Source: Callorhinus ursinus (lineage: Eukaryota; Chordata; Mammalia; Carnivora; Otariidae). Taken from it: a DNA stretch of 64,000 bases. Both the position numbers and the translations under genes were made by a program. The stretch is taken from NCBI RefSeq assembly GCF_003265705.1, contig NW_020313278.1, positions 168,235 through 232,234 on the forward strand, written 5' to 3'. Under the pieces are notes generated by a model. The model saw nothing but the letters and a program-made list of their open reading frames with translations, searched no databases and was not told the DNA's origin. Shown here one piece after another: positions 56,384-64,000 of this stretch. Within the stretch, counting starts at the first letter, position 1, and each line of letters starts with the position of its first letter.

Positions 56384-57225
56384 CCCTCACCAGCATCAGA
56401 AAAACTTTGAGATTCAGGCACGGTCACCCCTCCGCTAGGTCACCGGGCTAAGAAACAGCGGGGCCGAGCTTGGCAGCGCACTCTGCTGGGACTTCTCTTC
56501 TGGATCCTGGAGAAGCCAGAATTAGAAGGCGAAGTGAAGCAACAAAGAACGAAAGGAAGAGAGTGGACGCAGGGGTGGGCATGGAACAGGGGCTGCTCAT
56601 CCAAGCGCATTGTCTCTGGGCAAGGCAGCAAAGGGGAAGAGGCACATCTGTTTTGTTGTGCTGAGTAGTGGTCACAGTAAATAGTTGTATATTTTTAAGG
56701 CAATCCCCAGGGTACCAGGTGTGGCTATTAAATCAAGAACAACAATTCCTCGTGGATTCTGAGTCCGTCCAAGATCAGCAGAGTCTCAGTACCCACTGAA
56801 CCAGGTGTGTGCTGGGTTGTCCCAGCGTTGCCAAGCCACAGGAAGCGGAGGCTGCTTTCCCCTTCCGCCTCCTCATCAATGATTTTATGGAATCAACCAC
56901 AGTGACGAATGGCCCCGCATTTGGATGGCTGTCCCAGCTCTGGTCATAGCTGAAACTCCCTGCCGCTGTTGACATATGTGCCGTCTGAGAGCTCGAGTGC
57001 GATCGGCCATCTGTGCAGGAGGCCAGAGCCGCCCTCAGCACCGAAATTAGTAATTGCAGGAGCCAGCTCCTCTCCAACAGGCACCTGGAGCCACGGGCTC
57101 ACAGACTTGGCCTCACCAGCCACCACATGGCTCTGGGATAGTCCCCAGTTCAACAGCAGAGAGAGGAGCTCGCAGCCATCACTTCCTTGGGAACCCGGGA
57201 GCAGTGTGAGCATGGCCGAGGGGCA
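56384..57225. other. Unique stretch, moderately CG-containing
   Basis: Overlapping frames of 60-127 codons on both strands without domains. 56400-56600 has more CG than average. No repeat recognised. Confidence 0.35.
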
Positions 57226-57229
57226 GGGG

Positions 57230-57380
57230 GGAATGTGTGATGCGTTCGGTCTGATTTGGGTTTGAGTCTCAGCTCTGCCTGCTCCAGGATGCACGGTTTT
57301 GAACACGTTCCTTTTCCTAGAGAACAAGTTACTTTCCCTAGAGATTCAGTTTCTGCAGCCGGACAATGACCCCAGCCGCT
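57230..57380 (+). mobile_element. MIR SINE remnant
   Basis: GGTCTGATTTGGGTTTGAGT, CTCAGCTCTGCCTGCTCC, GATTCAGTTTCTGCAGCCGG. Confidence 0.55.
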
Positions 57381-57639
57381 TTCTTTTTTCCTTCTCACAC
57401 CACTGTGGGAATAGTTGGCATGAAAATTGGCTTGGCCAATTGGAGAGTGATCTGTGGGACGGCCACAGCCCATGCACAACGTGGGTTTTATTATTTACGG
57501 AGAAGAATGAGCGGAGAGAACCAGATATTATGGCTCAAGCTTATTTTAGGAGAGAAGAAAAAAAAAGCGTTAATTACCAGCCTCAGAAATGTTCAGAGAG
57601 ACAAATGTGAGAAAGAGTCCCATGAATAGCCTTTACTTT

Positions 57640-58030
57640 TAATTGAAAATATAACCTGTTATCAAGGAAAATTTAAATGGAATGAAAGAATACATGATAA
57701 TAAATCTATCCCCTTCCCCCTCCTCAGATTACAGCCTCTTCCTCTCACAGGAAGTTGGTTTGACTACTGTCTTGTGTATCCTTCAGGCAACAGTCACCGT
57801 AGAGACAAGGGGAACACTTCAGGAAAAGAATCTTCTCTCTGCTTTTGGTCACTGAATGTATCTTGCTCCAAAGCTGTATCTGTCTCCTCCTTTGCCTGAC
57901 TGTGTGATATTCCACCAAATGGACACAGCATCACTGAACCAGTTTCTTCTTTTGGGGTGACAAATATCTTGCCAGGATAAACAACGCTACAAAACAAACA
58001 CATTGCAAAAATCATTCTTTGTGCACGTGG
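57640..58030 (-). mobile_element. Old L1M fragment (antisense)
   Basis: TGTGTGATATTCCACCAAAT, GGATAAACAACGCTACAAAA and CATTCTTTGTGCACG follow the antisense L1M order. The left half is less certain. Confidence 0.5.
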
Positions 58031-59305
58031 AGGTCAGTCCTTAGAGTTGGGTTTGTGAATCGTGAGATCTGTCCCTTTACTTTGATTTGCCAAACCAGGC
58101 AGCCCTTCCCCCAGCAATGCATATGTGCACCTGTTCGCACCCCGGAGCAGCCAGATGATGCACTCACAGACCTCAGTTTCCCCTTTGAATCCATGTCTGT
58201 GCTTTTCTTTATTTCATTTATTTTATTTACCTCCTGGGGTGGATGATGTTGGGGGGAATGAACTGTGAAATCCAATGTCTGAAAGAGCAACTCTGAACTG
58301 CAGCTATTCAGGGGCTGCAGAGATGCGGTTCCCATCCAAATGTACCCCTGCAGCCACATCCACCAGAAGCCTCTGAAGGCAGCCGCCTCACGTGGAGACC
58401 TCCTGCATTTTCACTTTTGTGAATAATCCACGGGGGGTGGGGGGTGGTTAGCTCTGCTCCCTTCCTGGAAAGCGGAGGACAGAAGAGGGAGCAGACAATG
58501 GGGCCGCTACCTAAGGAGTCCGTGCCCTGACCTTACCCCAGAAATAATCCAGAGGTCCATCACCAGCCTCCCAGAAAGCCCCCTTGAGCCGAGAGGTGAA
58601 GCTGTTCACTACAGATGCTCGAATGAAAATGAAATAGTGAACTCTTGGAAGGTAATTTATCCACCCCTCGCTGCCTGCCTTCCCCGTACACAGGCAATCC
58701 TGCGTTTGCCACAAGCAGAGAAGAAAGCGGAGAGAGGTAGCAATGCCTTCGAGGCTGCCCCAGGTCAACTTTATCAAAATGATAAAATGTTTTGGGTCCC
58801 GGTGGTCCCCTGGGCCGGCTCCGGGTTGGGCTTCCGGAGGCATGAAGGGGTGAAGGAGGTGAGCACACTGCTCCTCCCGCTGCACCCCAGTGGCATTGCC
58901 TGTGTTGCTGCTGATAGCAGTTTTATCAAGATAAATCTAGTACTGCTTGGGAAGGATATTAATAAATTATCTAGTAATGAAAAATGTGAGAGGAACCATA
59001 CTCTTACATCAGGCTTGTGATGATTACTTTGATAGATGCACTGGCAAGATTTCCTCGACAAGGCAGAAATGAGAAACATGACACATGGACCTTTAAGGGT
59101 GACCTCAGAGGAAAACAGAAGTTGCTGAATGATACAGAAGCAGAATAGGGAAAGCCAGGGCTCCAAGGCGCTGCCTGTCATCTGCCAGATGGATGGGCTC
59201 CACTGATGGTCTGATCATTGAGTTTAGTGTCAGATGCAGAAAGGGGAGGATGGAAAAGGGAAAGGAGGGGAGCAGACACAAGTCTGCTTTCGAATCTCTA
59301 TCTCG
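58031..59305. other. Long unique stretch, possible conserved DNA
   Basis: No repeat recognised. A G-tract array lies at 58432-58450. 58620-59020 includes TTATCAAAATGATAA (58771-58785, paired GATA-type sites) and GATATTAATAAATTATC. Frames of 102-135 codons (58511-59181) overlap on opposite strands and show no domain. Confidence 0.4.
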
Positions 59306-59309
59306 AAAG

Positions 59310-59510
59310 CATGGGGGCCTGGATTGCCGTCGATGCGGGCTGGGGTTTTAGCTCTTCCTGGCAAATCATGGAAACCTCCGGAGCCTCAGCCTCCTTATCT
59401 GTAAATGAAGAGTATAAACACTAGCACTAAAATTGCAGGTTGTGGGGGGATTGCATACAGTCACATCAGGAAAGTTCTTGGAACCAGTAGGTACTCACTA
59501 AATGGCCATC
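59310..59510 (+). mobile_element. MIR SINE remnant
   Basis: Sense MIR: TTTTAGCTCTTCCTGGCAAA, CCTCAGCCTCCTTATCTG, TAAATGAAGAGTATAAAC, AGTAGGTACTCACTAAATGG. Confidence 0.75.
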
Positions 59511-59619
59511 TACTCCCTGAGAGGAGTAGGGTCCCCTTCACGAGATGATGCCTGTGGCTGTGATCACCGTGGTGGGAGCAGGACCCAGGAGGAGGGTGTT
59601 AAACATGTTCTGTTGACCT

Positions 59620-59850
59620 TTCTGGACAAGAGGTACTGAGTTCCTGGTGCTCTGTTAGATTCTGGTGGTGCTAGCCAAAATCAGGCTGGGCTTTACCCCA
59701 AATGGATCACAGAGTCTAGCGTGGGAGACACGTTTGTACACAAGGAATCAAAATTATGCTGAGTGCTCTGAGAAAGGTGAGCACCTGGGAACTTACAGGG
59801 TGGTCTCTTCAATCGGACTTCAGGAGGGGAATGTGAAATGGAATTTTGCA
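59620..59850 (-). mobile_element. L2 LINE 3' region
   Basis: GTACTGAGTTCCTGGTGCTC, ATCACAGAGTCTAGCGTGGG and AATTATGCTGAGTGCTCTGA fit the reverse-complement L2 3' end. Confidence 0.6.
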
Positions 59851-61340
59851 GGATAAAGAGCAATCAATGCGGTGATGAGGGGAAATGTTGAAAGGGTTGC
59901 TTTTCGAGTGAGTCAAAAAGTCCAGGGACTTGCCTGTGATTTGGCACAACTGCAATGTGAGATGGAAATTGAAGAGTAGGGAAAGTAGCTGGAGAGGTAA
60001 GCTTGGGGTGGATTCTTCCGAGTTACTTTGTTACCATGCATGCAGCGTGAGGAATCTCTGGCTTGTTAGCACCTGCTTCTCCCCTCTTTCAGCAACTGTT
60101 TCTTGATTCACTTTTGGAGAGGTGCCTGTGCAGCATCGCCACCAATCTGAGCTGCAGAGCACAGAGGAGGCTGGGGGCAGGGCGGGGGGCAGCCACTCCC
60201 TGAAGGCGAGGGAGCGCAGGGACCAACATACATCTTCAAAAATTCGAAAGCTGCTCTGTCAGAAGGTGTGGGAGTTGGTAGATTGGGTAGATAGAGTAAC
60301 ATGTGGGAGGAACTGGAGGGCGCCCTTCCTTCCCTTCCCACCCTGGCCCCACCTCTGATCTCACTCCTCCCCCCCTCCCTTCCCTGTCCCTGTCCAACAT
60401 CGCTCCTCCACCTCCTCTGCCCTTCCTGCTCCTCCCCGACCCCTTGCTGCTTTGGGTACCCCATGTTCTGTGAATACACCTGCTACCGCCGTGTCCACTG
60501 AGGTCAGGGTTTGGTGACACCAGGAGGGGGGAGAAACAGATGGACACAACACTCCCACTCTCTGCCTGGTCCAGCCTTTCCCCACTCCCTCCAATGAAGC
60601 ACAGTGTCAAACCGAGTGGACCATTACAGACCAGCTACATTAGGGCGTCTCGGGTGGGAGTCAAAGGGCCGGGCAGATACAGGATGCATCCTCACACAGG
60701 CTCTAAACCAAGAGAGAACCCCCCAGTGCATCCACCTCACAGCCCTTCCTACCCCAGGTGCCTACATATGTCTTCCTTCTCAGTCTCATCATTGACCCTG
60801 TCGCATAGGGTCAAGAAATACTGAAATCTAAAAAAAATTGGTTCTTGAGAGAGACAGAGTCAAGAAGAGATATGGAGAGAGAGGGAAATTGGAAGAGAGG
60901 AGGAGGCTGGGGGAAGGGAAAGAGATTTGTTTTTTTAAAAAATTGGCTCATATGCATCTCCTTACACCACACTTAACCTCCAAATAAAGACACTATCAAA
61001 GTTGTATTTCTCCCATGCACAGAACAACGATCCTGCCCACAACTGAAAGAGCACTAACTCTTTCTCCAGAAGAGGAGGCAAAGTCCTTAGATGGTGTTCA
61101 CTCTCCTCCTTGATGAGCTGTAACTTTAGAGCTCTAATAAAAAGTTAACAATACTCAAATGCCATGATATAAAATTAGGATGTCTTATCATATGATAAGG
61201 GAATCGGAGAGGGAAGGGAAGAAAACAAAGATATTTGCTTAAAAATAGACATACATAGATACAAATATACGTATAAACATGTGCATAACAAAATATGGAA
61301 TACATACTCAAAACAGTTCTAGTCTTTACCTCTTTTTGTT
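59851..61340. other. Unique stretch with strand-asymmetric tracts
   Basis: CT-rich tract 60335-60440 and GA-rich tract 60845-60930. Overlapping frames of up to 124 codons at 60108-60824 are low-complexity shadows of these tracts. No gene recognised. Confidence 0.4.
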
Positions 61341-61344
61341 TTAC

Positions 61345-61425
61345 AGGTTAGGAAATGGGCTCACATAATAAGCTGTAGAGCTGAGATTTGAATTTGATTC
61401 TTTCTGACCCCAAAACCCTTTCCAT
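61345..61425 (-). mobile_element. MIR core fragment
   Basis: TTACAGGTTAGGAAATGGGC, GAGCTGAGATTTGAATTTGA and CAAAACCCTTTCCATC fit the antisense MIR core. Confidence 0.65.
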
Positions 61426-61623
61426 CATAAGAAAGAGGAGAGAGGGGAAGGTGGGATGTACATAAGGTTCTCTCCAGTATTTTAAAAACAATGATGTGGA
61501 AGGCAGCTTGCACCACTCATGAGAGTTCCCTAACTGCATTCAGTGATATTCTGCCAGTAGCGTGCAGTCAACATAACGGCAGCATTTACACTACAGAAAT
61601 TGGCAAATATTGCCAATAAGGGC

Positions 61624-61625
<2 letters not shown>

Positions 61626-61674
<49 letters not shown>
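61626..61674. repeat. (GT)n microsatellite
   Basis: About 24 uninterrupted GT units. Confidence 0.98.
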
Positions 61675-61675
<1 letters not shown>

Positions 61676-61749
61676 ACCCATTTGTGGAACATTATCTGCA
61701 CATCAGTAATACTGTTTCTGGGTTTTTTGTTGGTTGGGTTTTTTTTTCA

Positions 61750-61965
61750 CCCCCAGCACCTAGAACAGTGCCTTGTACATAGCAAGCGTTTATCCAATAT
61801 GGACTTAATTAATTTGGCTAAGCTTAATATCCCCACTATGCAGCTGGGAGAGCTGAAGCTCAGAGAGGTTGTCATGTGCTTATGGTTGCCCAGCTCATAA
61901 CCTACAGAGCCAAGATGTAAATCCCTTTCACTGCAATTTCAGCCCTAAGCTCTGTACTGCCACAC
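61750..61965 (-). mobile_element. MIR/L2-type remnants
   Basis: 61755-61800 reads CACCTAGAACAGTGCCTTGT and GTTTATCCAATATGG (sense L2 or MIR tail). 61825-61965 is antisense MIR (TGAAGCTCAGAGAGGTTG, GCCCAGCTCATAACC, AGCTCTGTACTGCC). Probably two separate fragments. Confidence 0.65.
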
Positions 61966-62640
61966 AGAAAAAGGGGACCCAGCTGTAGAGATTCACTCAG
62001 ACATTTCGACCATCCATCCAAAAGGACTCTGACAGGGTGTCACTACAGGGGAAACCCAGGGTGGCCTGAGAACCACAGGTCCCAAAGAGGCCAGCTTGCT
62101 CCATAACCATTATTGACATGTTTCCCTCCACAGTGTGTTTGACAAAAATAAATTCTCTCTCAGCCCACAGCTACCTAATTAGGCTGTACTCAAATATCTC
62201 CAGACTTCAAAAAGACAGTGGAAGCAGATTAAAGCCATGCACAGCCAACAAGAAGGGGTAGGGTAGCCGTTGGCAATATTCCCTCCTTGTTCAGTACCCA
62301 TGTCTGGCCCTGAATCTCTATTATTCTTCCAGGAGGTCGGTCATGATTAAAGGGTTCCTTCAGCAGCTGGGGCTCAGTGATAAGGGCTTTCTGTTAGACC
62401 TTCCTAAACTACAAAAAGAACATAAATCATAATTTTGCATCGACTTAGTTTCTATATTTTATTTTATTTTTACTGGGGTTTTGGGGGGTTGGGACAAAAT
62501 AGGCTTGGAAAATTGGGTTTGATAAAAGAAGCATGTGCATTAATTTGGCTGGTGAGTTTTTCGTGGGGGGGTTCAATTATATCGTATTATTAAGGAGTCC
62601 CTCTGATTTTTGAGACACACCAGCCAACCTGCAGGGAAGG
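61966..62640. other. Unique stretch, possible conserved DNA
   Basis: 62130-62240 has CAGCTACCTAATTAGGCTGT (homeodomain-type TAATTA core) and 62400-62600 is A/T-rich and repeat-free. No gene recognised. Confidence 0.35.
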
Positions 62641-62644
62641 CACC

Positions 62645-62850
62645 GGGTATTTATTAAGCCCTACTGTGTGCCAGCCATGGTGCAACATGGCCTATCAATT
62701 ATCTCGTATTCGCATAAACAAGCTATAAAGGTGATGTTATCAACGCTGTTTTGGAGAGAAGCTGAGCCCTGTCAGAGGTCAGCACCATGGACAGGTCACA
62801 TAGCTCCTGAGGGTTGGAACTTGAAGAGCAAGTGTGTTCCGAATCCGCAT
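62645..62850 (-). mobile_element. MIR SINE remnant
   Basis: Reverse-complement MIR: GGTATTTATTAAGCCCTACT, GTGTGCCAGCCATGGTGC, AGGTCACATAGCTCCTGAG, TTCCGAATCCGCATC. Confidence 0.72.
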
Positions 62851-62944
62851 CTCACCGGATTTCATTTCATTTCAAGAAAAAGGTCTGCAGCACCTCAGCC
62901 TGAGCCAAGGGTTCCCCGAGGCAGAATCTGAAGGGATTTGGTCC

Positions 62945-63142
62945 CCTCCCCGCCAGGGGATACTTGGCAATGTCTGAAGACATTTTGGGTTGTCACACCT
63001 GTGAGGGGAGTTGCTACCTGCATCTAGTGGGCGGAGACCAGGCAGGCTGCTCAACACTCTACAAGGAAAAGGGCAGCCCCCCACTACAAAGAATTACCCA
63101 GTCCCAAAAGGTCAACTGTGTCTGGGTTGACAAACCCTGGTC
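62945..63142 (+). mobile_element. MER5A-type hAT DNA transposon fossil
   Basis: GGATACTTGGCAATGTCTGA, AGACATTTTGGGTTGTCACA, GCTACCTGCATCTAGTGGGC, GGCAGCCCCCCACTACAAAG, GGGTTGACAAACCCTGG. Best-kept MER5A in the window, opposite in orientation to the 55.8 kb copy. Confidence 0.9.
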
Positions 63143-63555
63143 TACAGTGACCACATGTCTTTCTCTTCCCAGAAAGAATCTCCCTGGAAGAGTGGGTGCT
63201 GAGCCAGAGAGCCCAATCAAACCACAGTGGTGAAATTTCAGGCACTAACTGGGGAGATACTTGGGGATCTCAGAATCTTATCCTGTCCACTCATAAACCT
63301 TTAAAACTGGTTTCCATATCTTTTTTCTGCACCCACCCACCCACATCTCTTTCCCCAGTTACTAGTTGAAAATTCTTAGAAATCTTAGAGTTTCATCAAA
63401 ACTATTATATAGTGTTCTCGCTCAACTCGGACCTTGAAAATGCTTTGATTTGGGCTTCACTTTTGTGAAGAGTTAAAAGGAAGCGGTCTTAAAAACCAAA
63501 AAAAAAAAAAAAAACAAATCTTTAATGTTCATATTACCAAAACGTTAAAATCCAA
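63143..63555. other. Unique stretch, nothing recognised
   Basis: Poly-A run at about 63500-63515. No gene recognised. Confidence 0.35.
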
Positions 63556-63559
63556 AACA

Positions 63560-63990
63560 AACGGAGGCCAGCCTTGAGAATTCTCTGAGCAGACAGAACC
63601 AGTGTAGTCATACAAACAAAGCTTAACTTATCTTATTTTGCAAGGCTAACTTGACCTGGGTCATTTCTTGCTCATGCCTCTGGAAATCATAAGCAAAACT
63701 TCAACTGTTTCCCAAGGTTGATATGAGGTAACCACTGACCAATTCCCTGCCATTTAAGAAAAGTCTAATATTATAACCAATCCCTGTGAAGAATAAACAG
63801 TCACTGTCTTCTCACTGTCTTCTCACTAAAGAAGTGGCTTTGTAACAATGGACCCCTGAGCCTCATTCCACGTTTTGGTTTGAGTGCTCCCGGTTGCAAA
63901 CTGTCTTTTTGGTGTGTGCACAATAAACCTACACTAATTACTACTTCAGTGATTCATTGGTTTTACTTGTTATTTCTGAACTTCTGACAA
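63560..63990 (+). mobile_element. Probable retroviral-type LTR
   Basis: LTR-like layout: AACCAATCCC near 63777 (CCAAT-type), two AATAAA signals (63792-63797 and 63922-63927), TTTTGGTGTGTGCACAATAA, then a T/A-rich end. TCACTGTCTTC is tandemly repeated at 63801-63822. Boundaries and family are uncertain, and the window ends here, so internal sequence may follow. Confidence 0.4.
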
Positions 63991-64000
63991 AAGTAATATG

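Noticed and set aside
58511..59181. Overlapping 102-135-codon frames on both strands
   Set aside because: No domain or splice structure seen; kept only as a possible conserved non-coding block.
60108..60610. Frames of about 123 codons rich in Gly/Arg/Ser
   Set aside because: They are translations of a purine/pyrimidine-asymmetric tract, a low-complexity artefact.
61600..61900. Frames with CVCVCV runs at the second (GT)n
   Set aside because: Produced by the microsatellite; no other coding evidence.

Overview
This window looks like ordinary non-coding DNA from a carnivoran mammal. I recognise no protein-coding host gene, rRNA, tRNA gene, operon or CRISPR array. The taxonomic call rests on at least 17 tRNA-derived CAN SINEs (SINEC) with the head GGGGCACCTGGGTGGCTCAG and the tail CT-rich/(AAATA)n/A-rich. 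They are found alongside carnivore-type L1. The SINE bodies (GGGCTCCCTGCTC, GGGGAGCCTGCTTCTC) fit an arctoid caniform (bear, pinniped or mustelid side) better than a dog or a cat. Two young copies with the tail CTCAAATGAATAA may point to a pinniped, but that is a memory-based guess.

Layout: 1-165 is a truncated antisense L1 reverse-transcriptase fragment. 0.7-9 kb has five SINEs on a background of MIR, L2 and old L1 remnants. 10.8-12.4 kb is an old sense L1M/HAL1-like element carrying a SINE. 13-18.3 kb holds MIRs, a short SINE, a long old antisense L1M and an antisense L2. 18-34 kb is mostly unique DNA with scattered MIR/L2, a CpG-rich patch with an NRF1-like site near 22.5 kb, and a MIR-in-MIR nest near 27.9 kb. 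34-42 kb has a tight SINE cluster and an old antisense L1M split by a SINE.

The most striking structure is at 43.4-45.6 kb. The 3' end of a relatively young L1 (antisense, with poly-T) meets a second, sense-oriented copy of the same ORF2 segment head to head. This makes a long inverted repeat with a 51-bp spacer. Its inner 350 bp appear identical between arms, while the outer parts differ by several percent. 51.9-52.2 kb is a 27-bp minisatellite with two alternating unit types. 54.4-54.9 kb is an old LTR. MER5A hAT fragments lie at 55.8, 56.2 and 62.9 kb. 56.34 kb has two overlapping near-perfect palindromes. The window ends in a probable LTR at 63.6-64.0 kb.

The elements do not form a pathway; the window records successive retrotransposon insertions into intergenic or intronic DNA. 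Almost all open frames are short and chance-like. The only long open frames with a recognisable protein are the two L1 ORF2 C-terminal pieces. I did not find an undescribed functional system. The best leads are the L1 inverted repeat, the minisatellite, the overlapping palindromes, the CpG/NRF1 patch and several unique stretches that may be conserved regulatory DNA. Repeat family names and boundaries come from recognition by eye and are approximate.
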